Positions 53,229 to 60,597 of a DNA stretch of 64,000 nt are shown in pieces (position 1 is the first letter of the stretch; every line of letters starts with the position of its first letter). The notes beneath the pieces are model-generated. The model was given only the letters and a program-made list of their open reading frames with translations. It was not told where the DNA came from and searched no databases. The translations under genes were made by a program, and so were the position numbers. This DNA is from Companilactobacillus zhongbaensis (GTDB lineage Bacteria > Bacillota > Bacilli > Lactobacillales > Lactobacillaceae): positions 1 through 64,000 of the forward strand of contig NZ_RHOM01000012.1 in the NCBI RefSeq assembly GCF_003946515.1. The letters run 5' to 3'.

Positions 53229-53258
53229 GGATCGTGGTTATCCGCGATCTCTTTTTTT
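53229..53258 (+). terminator. Terminator of the cationic repeat protein gene
   Basis: GATCG(T) and CGCGATC pair around GGTTATC and are followed by TCTTTTTTT. Confidence 0.75.
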
Positions 53259-53376
53259 CTGAAATCATTCGGCAGATTACAATTTTTTCGCGTAATTACG
53301 GATTTTTAAGCCATTTTTAATTTTTGCCACGTATTATAAAAATCATTAAGAGAACACATTATGGAGGCACTCATTT

Positions 53377-53898
53377 ATGAAGAAAACTAAAAAAACATTA
53401 TTAATTTCATCAGTAATTTTATTAGGATGGATCCCAACTGCAACTTTTGCAGCAACTAACGCTTATTCTGCAAATGCTGCTGTCGTTGGTTCTAATAACC
53501 AACGGAACAACAATAATCGTCAAAATAATAACAGTAAGAACAACAACAATAATCAAAGTAATAAGAACCAAAACAACAACGTTAACAAGAACGTTAATAA
53601 CAATCAACCAGCTAAGAACAATAACAACGTCAACAATAATTACAACAATAACACTACCCAAACTGCCGGTTTGACTAACATCCAAAATCTTTCTGGATAC
53701 CACTCAGTAACATTAGCTGGACCTTCCGGCTTTGTTTACAGTCTCTACCTAACATCTGGTGCCAAAGGTTCCCGTGGACTCGCCGGTGAAACTTCTTGGT
53801 ATACTGATAAGACCGCTCAAGATAGCGCTGGTAATACTTATTATCGTGTTTCTACTGACGAATGGGTCAAGGCTGATACTGGTGTTACGTTCAACTAG
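53377..53898 (+). CDS. Secreted Asn-rich protein with surface-layer-like C-terminal domain
   Basis: The 173-residue protein has a signal peptide (MKKTKKTLLISSVILLGW) similar to that of the preceding gene. Residues about 40-95 are almost all Asn with Lys and Gln. The C-terminal 70 residues (GYHSVTLAGPSGFVYSLYL, LAGETSWYTDKT, YYRVSTDEWVKA) resemble the SLAP domain that binds lactobacillar cell wall polymers. It is probably non-covalently attached to the wall. RBS TGGAGG precedes the ATG. A terminator follows at 53967-54001. Confidence 0.8.
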   Translation: MKKTKKTLLISSVILLGWIPTATFAATNAYSANAAVVGSNNQRNNNNRQNNNSKNNNNNQSNKNQNNNVNKNVNNNQPAKNNNNVNNNYNNNTTQTAGLTNIQNLSGYHSVTLAGPSGFVYSLYLTSGAKGSRGLAGETSWYTDKTAQDSAGNTYYRVSTDEWVKADTGVTFN

Positions 53899-53966
53899 TA
53901 ACAACTTGAGATATCAATAGATCATCCTCACCTTAATTGCTGATTATTTTTTAAAAAATCTATTTT

Positions 53967-54001
53967 AAGACTTCCAACTAAAAAAAGTTGGAAGTTTTTT
54001 T
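53967..54001 (+). terminator. Terminator of the Asn-rich secreted protein gene
   Basis: GACTTCCAACT and AGTTGGAAGT pair around AAAAA and are followed by TTTTTT. Confidence 0.85.
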
Positions 54002-54122
54002 GTGTAATTGCAAGCGCCTTCAGCATTGGCTTTGTTTAGCTTTTTCACAAATTCGATAAATGAATGATATTGCCAACATATTCACTAATTGCTAAGATAG
54101 TTTCTCGGAAGGGGACGATTTT

Positions 54123-54284
54123 ATGGATATCATTATTATGATAATCATCACATTAATGTTTTTGCGAATGATTATTCGGGGAAAAGTTACTAAATTAGAT
54201 TTTACATTGTGGGCAATAACTTGCATTTTGATTTTGATCTTGTTCAAACTGCACGCTACTAGCACGTTGCCGATCAGTCTATAG
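54123..54284 (+). CDS. Small two-span membrane protein (53 residues)
   Basis: ATG at 54123 has AAGGGG about 9 bases upstream. The product is 53 residues with two hydrophobic helices (DIIIMIIITLMFLRMII and LWAITCILILILF) and a short basic hinge RGKVTK. It ends 11 bases before the DsbB-like gene and is likely cotranscribed with it. It has no recognised family. It is short enough to be missed by standard gene calling. Confidence 0.65.
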   Translation: MDIIIMIIITLMFLRMIIRGKVTKLDFTLWAITCILILILFKLHATSTLPISL

Positions 54285-54295
54285 GGGGGACAAAT

Positions 54296-54883
54296 TTGAT
54301 AAACACTAAACAAAGTACCGTAACTTCTCAAATGGGGTTTTGGGGAGCTAATTTATTTATTTTTGCATATAATTTTGTTTTAGCAGGAGGATTCTTTTTT
54401 CAATTCGCTCTACACGAATTTCCATGTCCTCTCTGCATGATTCAAAGATATTTCATGATGTTAGCTTGCTTCGGTCCACTGTACATCATCCTAGCAACTA
54501 AAAAAGGAACGATCACACCACAAAAATTTATGCGTGGCTATGGTCTATCACTCTTAGCATCATTATTAGGAGCTTCAGCATCGATCAGACAGATTTTACT
54601 ACACATCGCACCAAACGATCCTGGTTACGGTTCAGCCGTCTTTGGGATTCACACCTACACGTGGGCATTGATCAGCTTCATCGTCGTAATGTTCTTCTGT
54701 TCCTTCATGATGATCTTCGCAAAAGAACTTTGTCCAAAAGGTTCCGAATACAACGTAATAGCAACAATCAACATCTGGATCTTCGCAGTCTTGATCGTAG
54801 CAAACCTATTCGCAATCATCGCTGAAGAAGGATTCCACTTCTTATTACCATCTGATCCAACTAAATACTTATTATTCTCTTAA
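54296..54883 (+). CDS. DsbB-like disulfide bond formation protein
   Basis: The 195-residue protein has four spans and the active-site FPCPLCMIQR motif of DsbB with the conserved Gln-Arg. A later Cys (ELCPKG) exists, but the second periplasmic Cys pair of E. coli DsbB is not obvious. It would reoxidise a DsbA-like thiol oxidoreductase using quinone, linking to the respiratory set here. The start is TTG with GGGGGGA upstream. Third positions become A/C-rich toward the 3' end. Family B copy 2 begins at its stop. Confidence 0.82.
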   Translation: MINTKQSTVTSQMGFWGANLFIFAYNFVLAGGFFFQFALHEFPCPLCMIQRYFMMLACFGPLYIILATKKGTITPQKFMRGYGLSLLASLLGASASIRQILLHIAPNDPGYGSAVFGIHTYTWALISFIVVMFFCSFMMIFAKELCPKGSEYNVIATINIWIFAVLIVANLFAIIAEEGFHFLLPSDPTKYLLFS

Positions 54884-55040
54884 CAGAGAGCGGAGGGCGA
54901 CGGTCAGCTGCTGAGGATTAACGCGGGTGGTCGAACAAGGTGCGGCAAAGCCGTGCCTCGACCACCTGTGTTAACCGGAGGCCGCTGTCGCCTGGAGTTC
55001 GTTTCCGCATACTTGAGGATAAAACTAAAAAACTCTATCC
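54884..55040. repeat. Family B long-hairpin repeat, copy 2
   Basis: The outer stem GGCGAC with GTCGCC is intact. The core helices match copies 1 and 3 (GGATTAAC..GTTAACC, GGGTGGTCGA with TCGACCACC, GGTGCGGC with GCCGTGCC). It begins at the dsbB-like stop codon. A weaker echo (GTGTGAACCGGAG) occurs at 55112-55124. Confidence 0.8.
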
Positions 55041-55191
55041 AAATTGCAACTAGTTTAGCCAGCAAATAAAGACAGCACAGCTTTTTATCTCTGCAGCAAT
55101 ACTGCAACTAAATGTGTGAACCGGAGATTACTACAGCACAGGCCAGTTTCCGTTATAAACAGAACAACATAACGAAAAAATAAACAATTAA

Positions 55192-55234
55192 AAAATCACC
55201 GAACAAAAAAACTTATTTGTTCAGTGATTTTTAT
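55192..55234 (-). terminator. Terminator of mntH
   Basis: AAAATCACTGAACAAA and TTGTTCGGTGATTTT pair on the minus strand around a loop and are followed by a T-run. Confidence 0.85.
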
Positions 55235-55236
55235 TT

Positions 55237-56562
55237 TTACCCCAAAGTAGAAACAATCAACTGCAAGTTCAATACGGTGATAATACTTGCCAGTATTAAG
55301 CCAACGACCAGGACGAGCTTGCTATTAACATGCTCCCCCATCAATTTCTTACTGCTGGTCAAAAGTATCATCGGGAACAGAGTGAACGGCAGGGCGATGC
55401 TCAAGGCAATCTGTGCGTAGACGATCATGTCTTCAAAATCTTGCTCGTTGAAGCCGACTATGAAGCCGATAATCAAGATCGGTATCAAGGTGACAAATCG
55501 CGTTAACAGGCGTCTTTGCCACAGTGGCAAGCGGATATTCAAGTATCCTTCCATGACGATCTGCCCCGACAAAGTACTCGTGATCGATGAGATCAGTCCG
55601 GTGATCAATAATGCGAAGGCAAAAAGCAGACTCATCGCAGGACTAGCTAAACTGCCGACGACATTGCTGTTTTTTAAACCATCGAAGACGTTTTGAAAGC
55701 TGGCTAGTTGTCCACTAGCATGGAAAAATAAGGTTCCACCTAGGATCAACAATAAAGCGTTGATAAATAAGGCTGCAATTAGGTGAACATTTGAATCCCA
55801 GTTGGCGAACCGCAGTGCTTCTTTGACTTGAGCTGGATCATGATAATCGTAGCGCCGACTTTGTGCCAGCGACGAATGCAAATAAATATTATGCGGCATG
55901 ATCGTTGCCCCCATGATACCTAAGCTCAAAACTAATTTTTGATGATCTTGAAAAATATCTGCCGTTGGCACGACTCCGTTCAATATTGCCGCTATCGGTG
56001 GATGTGCTCGAAAAACTTCGATCCCAAAAATCACGCCAACTACCAGGATGGCCGAAAGTACGATAAATTCGATCCGTCGGATCCCAAAGCGCAAAAATAA
56101 CAAAACTATCAAAACATCAAAGATAGTCAATAAAATTCCGTATAACAAAGGCAGGCCAAACAATAGACGCAACGCGATAGCCGTCCCGACTACCCCCGTC
56201 AAATCAGTCGCCATCATGGCTACTTCGTTTAAGATCCACAAACCGTAACGAACACTCCGTGGAACTTTTAAGGCAATAGCCTGAGCTAGATCTTGGCGAG
56301 CGACCACACCTAGTTTGATCGACAACGACTGCATGAACATCGCCACAATGATAGATATTAATAAAACCGACAGCAGTTGATAACGATACTGACTACCACC
56401 TGAAAGCGACGTCAGCCAATTACCAGGATCCATGTAGCCAACAGCCACCAAAGCTCCAGGCCCACTATAAGCTAAAAATTTTTGAGTAAAAGAACTTTCA
56501 TAAACGCTAGGAACTTTCACACTTTGGTTGATCTCATCCAAACTTTTTTTAACATCCGTCAT
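55237..56562 (-). CDS. mntH: Nramp-family divalent metal transporter
   Basis: The 441-residue protein has 11 spans, with the Nramp metal-binding DPGN in YMDPGNWLTS and MPHNIYLHSSL. It imports Mn2+ (and other divalent ions) with protons. Its ATG overlaps the hemH stop codon as TAATG, so it is translationally coupled to ferrochelatase. Mn accumulation is typical for lactobacilli; pairing with hemH may reflect metal/oxidative stress handling, which is inference. Confidence 0.94.
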   Translation of the reverse strand: MTDVKKSLDEINQSVKVPSVYESSFTQKFLAYSGPGALVAVGYMDPGNWLTSLSGGSQYRYQLLSVLLISIIVAMFMQSLSIKLGVVARQDLAQAIALKVPRSVRYGLWILNEVAMMATDLTGVVGTAIALRLLFGLPLLYGILLTIFDVLIVLLFLRFGIRRIEFIVLSAILVVGVIFGIEVFRAHPPIAAILNGVVPTADIFQDHQKLVLSLGIMGATIMPHNIYLHSSLAQSRRYDYHDPAQVKEALRFANWDSNVHLIAALFINALLLILGGTLFFHASGQLASFQNVFDGLKNSNVVGSLASPAMSLLFAFALLITGLISSITSTLSGQIVMEGYLNIRLPLWQRRLLTRFVTLIPILIIGFIVGFNEQDFEDMIVYAQIALSIALPFTLFPMILLTSSKKLMGEHVNSKLVLVVGLILASIITVLNLQLIVSTLG

Positions 56563-57497
56563 TATTTAGCCTCATTTCTAACAGCTAAATCAGCTAAAAA
56601 CTGGCTAAACTCCGGATCGCCATTCATCGGTTCGACTAACTGAAACTTATCGCCACCAGTCGACTTGAACACTTGATAATTTTGAACATAATCCTCTTCC
56701 AAAGTTTCCAAACAATCAGCCACAAACGAAGGCGTAACGATCAAAATATTCCGTTTCCCAAGTTGAACCGCCTGCATCAAAGCATTTTTCAAATAAGGCT
56801 TCAACCAAGGCATCGGACCAAACTTAGACTGATAAACCGTCTTGATCTGATCAGAAGGAACATCCAGCAAAGCACTGACCGACTCAGTAGTCTCCTCACA
56901 CTCAGTTTGATAAGGATCACCATGTTTGACCATAGCTGTAGGGATCGAATGATAGCTAAAAAATAATTCGTCATACTCATCAGCATCCCAAGCCGCCTGA
57001 ATTTTTTTAGCCAAAAGCCGTTGATAAACTGGTTCGTGATAAAAACGATCAATAACAGTCAGCTCAACATCAGCTTTTTCAGCCTGATCAATAATCGACT
57101 TAGTAGAACTCTGCGTATACTGCGGAAAAAGCGGCAACAAAATAACATTAGAACACCCAGCAGCCTTCATCTGATGCAAAGTATCAACAATATCAGGCTC
57201 CCCATAAGTCATAGCCATCTCAACCTTCCAATCAGGCAAAAGAGCCTGAACCTGGTCAGTAATGATCTGAGTATAAGCAATCAAAGGAGACCCACTCTCA
57301 GTCCAGGAGTCCTTATAAAAAGTAGCCGAACGCCAAGAACGCAAAGGCAAAACAATCCCATTCAAAATAGGCTGCCAAACAAACCGAGGCATCTCAACAA
57401 CATTCTGATCACTCAAAAACTCCTTCAAATAGCGCTTAACATCAGCAGTCTCCGGAGAAGCCGGCGAACCCAAATTAACCAACAATAACCCCTGCAC
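56562..57497 (-). CDS. hemH: Ferrochelatase (coproporphyrin/protoporphyrin type)
   Basis: The 311-residue enzyme has MQGLLLVNLGSPASP, LLPLFPQYTQSSTKS, the catalytic His in FSYHSIP, YQSKFGPMPWLKP and VTPSFVADCLETLEED. It inserts iron in the last haem steps. No other hem genes are in the window, so it may use imported porphyrin or genes elsewhere. It supports haem-dependent CydAB. The GTG at 57497 is chosen since AGGGGGAG lies 6 bases upstream; the upstream ATG overlaps it. mntH is coupled downstream. Confidence 0.93.
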   Translation of the reverse strand: MQGLLLVNLGSPASPETADVKRYLKEFLSDQNVVEMPRFVWQPILNGIVLPLRSWRSATFYKDSWTESGSPLIAYTQIITDQVQALLPDWKVEMAMTYGEPDIVDTLHQMKAAGCSNVILLPLFPQYTQSSTKSIIDQAEKADVELTVIDRFYHEPVYQRLLAKKIQAAWDADEYDELFFSYHSIPTAMVKHGDPYQTECEETTESVSALLDVPSDQIKTVYQSKFGPMPWLKPYLKNALMQAVQLGKRNILIVTPSFVADCLETLEEDYVQNYQVFKSTGGDKFQLVEPMNGDPEFSQFLADLAVRNEAK

Positions 57498-57567
57498 AAA
57501 AACTCCCCCTAACATCGAATAATTAATAATTCTATTTTATCATTATTTGAGAATCGATAAACAAAAA

Positions 57568-57768
57568 ACAGAGAGCGGAAGGCGACTGGGAGCTGCTGAG
57601 GATTAAATCACAGAGAGTGGAGGTGCACGGGTAGCTGCTGAGGATTAACGCGGGTGGTCGAACAAGGTGCGGCGAAGCCGTGCCTCGACCACCTGTGTTA
57701 ACCGGAGGCCGCTGTGCACCGGAACTCGTTTTCGCATCCTTGAGGATAAAAATAAAAACCACTATCCA
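57568..57768. repeat. Family B long-hairpin repeat, copy 3, preceded by a truncated copy
   Basis: A 5' fragment (57568-57606, ending GAGGATTAA) is followed directly by a full copy (57609-57768). The outer arms of the full copy read GGTGCAC with GTGCACC, where copy 2 has GGCGAC with GTCGCC, so both sides changed together. The core is the same as in copies 1 and 2 except one loop base. Confidence 0.8.
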
Positions 57769-58153
57769 ATTTGCAGCAAGTTTAGCTAACAAGAATGAAT
57801 AGAACGCGAAACACCAACAAGAAAATCAAAACAAGACAAAATAAAAAAGCTCACTCCCACGAAATCAAGAAGATTGAGCCCATTTGAATAGATAACAAAA
57901 ATCAAGGCGAGAGTGCGAGAGAATCGAGCACGCGAGCCAGAAGCGAAAGCAAGAGAAGAAAAATAATATTAACACTTATCCAACAAATAAAGAAAGAAAA
58001 GATTGCAAAAAAAAGGTAAGCCAGGAAACAAAATGAGCGGAGCTTCAGTCCCGCGAACCGAGAAGCAGCACGGAAATCAAACAGCACAAATCTTGCGAAA
58101 AATAATAGGAAGCACCTATTCCCCAACTCAAAACAAGGGGGGGATTGCCCAAC

Positions 58154-58326
58154 CTAGACGGAGGGGCCCGGGATACACACCTCAGCCGCCAGATTCCTCT
58201 TGGCGACGAAGGAGCTTAGAGGAAGGCTCGTATTGGAGATGTCCGGGTGAACTTCCCGGATAGCTTCAATCGATGCCGGCAGCGTTCCAGTGTGTGTATC
58301 CCGGGCCCCGGAGTTGGCAGTGAACC
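58154..58326 (+). repeat. Family A three-way-junction repeat, copy 7
   Basis: P1 is GGGGCCCGGGATACACAC with GTGTGTATCCCGGGCCCC, perfect. Compared with copy 1, AGCC/GGCT changed to ACAC/GTGT on both strands. P3 is TTCCTCT with AGAGGAA (copy 1 TTCTTCT/AGAAGAA) with the T.T mismatch. P4 distal helix is TCCGGG with CCCGGA. The 3' flank is GGCAGTGAACC. The upstream block with GGCGAGAGTGCGAGA is shared with copy 4. Confidence 0.85.
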
Positions 58327-58419
58327 ACCAACACAAACTACTACCTCTATCCCAACCACCAAAAATCACAAACACCAGCACAAGCAAAACGCCTCTGTCT
58401 GCCCTACTCTCTCACATAT

Positions 58420-59262
58420 TTAAAAATCAACCGGCGGCTTCATAGTAATCCCAAGCGATCTCCAAACCTCTTCCTTAGGCGAACGCCCACCAGTATACAA
58501 ACTAAAAGTCTCTCCACTCTCAGCATCCAAAAGCTGCCCCGAACTAATCCGCAACAAAGAAGTATAATCATCCCCCTCAGCAGGAATCAAATTATACCGC
58601 CCCTTCTTAGCAATCAACCGCTCATAATCCCGCTCGATCGACTCAGTACCATCAGGATTGACCCGCCACAAAACAAACCGAGACAAAGGATGATCATACC
58701 CATAATTATCCAACTCATAATATCGAGTAAAATCCCGATCAGACACATAAAACTTATGCTCCATATCATAAACAGAAGTCCCAAACGAATCATCCGGCTT
58801 CTCCGCAGAAAAAACCTCAAACTCAGAAGCACGAAGAGCATCCGAATACCGCATCTGATAGTCATAAACCTTCAAACCACCATCTTCAGTCCGATCGACC
58901 TTAAAATAATAATCATAATCGCCAGTCTTAAAAACATAATGGTCACGTGAAATCTTATGATAGTAAATATCATCATATTGATCGTCATAACCCTTAACTC
59001 CCATATGCTTTAACTTAACCGAATCCTTATTCAAAATAAGCTTGTAAAACTCATCATCCGTATAAGGATCACTCGTCAATTGCGATTCAAAGTATTGCCC
59101 CTGCATATCATCCGGGATCCCTGGAAAAAAAGTCACCGAAAATTTAGTTGGCGGGTCAAAATGAGCCTTAGTTTCCCCGACTGCTCTGTGTGAACACCCC
59201 ACCGTGATCAACCCGAAACAAATTAAAAAAGATAGCCTAATAATCATCCCTACTAGTTTCAA
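58420..59262 (-). CDS. Probable lipoprotein, unknown function
   Basis: The 280-residue protein has a signal peptide with a likely lipobox ending at Cys23 (GLITVGCSH). The mature part is rich in Tyr, Asp and charged residues, with no recognised domain. It would be lipid-anchored on the outer face of the membrane. The start TTG at 59262 has AGGGGAA upstream; the ATG at 59247 touches a GGG and is less likely. Third positions on the coding strand become T/G-rich toward copy 7. Confidence 0.72.
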   Translation of the reverse strand: MKLVGMIIRLSFLICFGLITVGCSHRAVGETKAHFDPPTKFSVTFFPGIPDDMQGQYFESQLTSDPYTDDEFYKLILNKDSVKLKHMGVKGYDDQYDDIYYHKISRDHYVFKTGDYDYYFKVDRTEDGGLKVYDYQMRYSDALRASEFEVFSAEKPDDSFGTSVYDMEHKFYVSDRDFTRYYELDNYGYDHPLSRFVLWRVNPDGTESIERDYERLIAKKGRYNLIPAEGDDYTSLLRISSGQLLDAESGETFSLYTGGRSPKEEVWRSLGITMKPPVDF

Positions 59263-59325
59263 TCGTTTCCCCTATGCGTATTTTTTCGTCAGTTTATCAC
59301 AGGTTTCACCATCTTTTCGAAAAAA

Positions 59326-59363
59326 ATAACCAAAGATATTGAGAAACAATCTTTGGTTATAAA
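59326..59363 (-). terminator. Terminator of the ABC exporter operon
   Basis: TAACCAAAGATTG and AATATCTTTGGTTA pair on the minus strand around TTTCTC and are followed by TTTTTTT. Confidence 0.85.
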
Positions 59364-59376
59364 TTAATTTGATTTT

Positions 59377-60597
59377 CTATTTATATGACAAGCCAGACTT
59401 CAACGCTTTGAAAAATCCGCGGTCGTCAGTTTGCAGCATCAAGCCCTTGTACATCTTGCCAATGTAATACGATGACAACAAGATCGTAGCGAGCAAGATC
59501 ACTAAGGAAACAACGACCTCGACTGGACTCACTGTTTCGTTGATCACACGGATCGGCATGAAGTACGATGAGAAAAATGGCACATATGACAATACTTTAA
59601 CGACCACAACGTCCGGGTCAGCCACAAATGGGAACGTTGCGAAAAATGCTAACATACTCAACATGATCGCCGGTTGCGCCGCCTTAGGAGCATCTTCTGC
59701 CTTGGCAACTAAAGCCCCACTCAATGCAGACAAGACCGTGTAAATGACCACACCTAAGAATAGGAACAGCAAGTTAACGTTGAACAAATTCTCGACCACA
59801 CCGTTAACTAAATGACTATTATCATGCATGAAATCTTTCGTCAGGTCGATTTTTTTCGCGACTTCTAACGCAATTCCACCACCAATGATGTAAACCGCGA
59901 TCTGCGTGAGAATGACCAGCATCACACCACTGATCTTACCGACGAAATATTTAACTGCGCTGGTACTGGAAAAAATAATTTCCATGATCTTGGTCCCTTT
60001 TTCCGAGGCGATCTCTTGAGCAGTGATCGATGAATAATTGATCAAGATCATGTAGACCATTCCGACCAGGATCCAGAAAGAAATTTGCCGAATAGTCGAA
60101 TCATCGCTCTTTTGCTTCTGAACGTGTTCCTTAAGGGAAAAATTAGTTGCTAAGGAAGCAGTTTGGGCAGGCGATAATTGGGCATTTTGCAAGTTATTGT
60201 TTTGTTGGATCTGCCCTAAAAATAGCTGCAAGTTAGTTTTGACATCATTACTTAAATTTTGGTCACCGTAATAATTGGCCGAGACCTTTTTAGCATCTGT
60301 CTTGATCAAGATATATCCGGAAATGTCCTTATGCTTCAAAGCTTTTTTTGCGGAAGCTTCAGTCTTATATTTTCCGTTGATATCATCTTTATTTTGCTTG
60401 ATATATTGTTGACGGAGTTGCTCATTAGAACTGACCATGGCAATCTTATCGTGATTAGTTGACGAATTCATCCCCAAATAACCGATCCCCACTCCGATGC
60501 CGAGGAAAATAAATGGCATTAAAACTAATAAAAAGAAACTCCAAGACTTAACTTGGCGCATATAAGTTTGACTAGTTACGATCCACCATTTTTTCAT
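59377..60597 (-). CDS. ABC-2 type exporter permease (NatB-like)
   Basis: The 406-residue protein has one N-terminal span, a large extracellular domain (about 40-170) and five or six C-terminal spans. It has the NatB motif LVGMVYMILINYSSITAQEIASEKGTKIMEI (read in parts) and ISGVMLVILTQ. Known relatives export Na+ or are linked to drug/lipid efflux. Its ATG overlaps the ATPase stop codon by one base, so the two are coupled. Confidence 0.88.
   Translation of the reverse strand: MKKWWIVTSQTYMRQVKSWSFFLLVLMPFIFLGIGVGIGYLGMNSSTNHDKIAMVSSNEQLRQQYIKQNKDDINGKYKTEASAKKALKHKDISGYILIKTDAKKVSANYYGDQNLSNDVKTNLQLFLGQIQQNNNLQNAQLSPAQTASLATNFSLKEHVQKQKSDDSTIRQISFWILVGMVYMILINYSSITAQEIASEKGTKIMEIIFSSTSAVKYFVGKISGVMLVILTQIAVYIIGGGIALEVAKKIDLTKDFMHDNSHLVNGVVENLFNVNLLFLFLGVVIYTVLSALSGALVAKAEDAPKAAQPAIMLSMLAFFATFPFVADPDVVVVKVLSYVPFFSSYFMPIRVINETVSPVEVVVSLVILLATILLSSYYIGKMYKGLMLQTDDRGFFKALKSGLSYK

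Larger units (their letters stand above)
57498..58419. other. Intergenic region dominated by repeats
   Basis: No gene is seen. It holds family B copy 3 (57568-57768), a weak hairpin near 57846-57880, then the purine-rich upstream module (57903-58153) and core of family A copy 7 (58154-58326) with its C/A-rich tail to about 58390. Confidence 0.7.

Noticed and set aside
57846-57880. Terminator downstream of family B copy 3
   Set aside because: Stem is only about five pairs (GCTCA/TGAGC) with a long loop; too weak to annotate.
1167-58326. Family A copies as tRNA-like genes or a CRISPR array
   Set aside because: No cloverleaf with T-loop consensus and no regular spacers; copies are kilobases apart and in both orientations.
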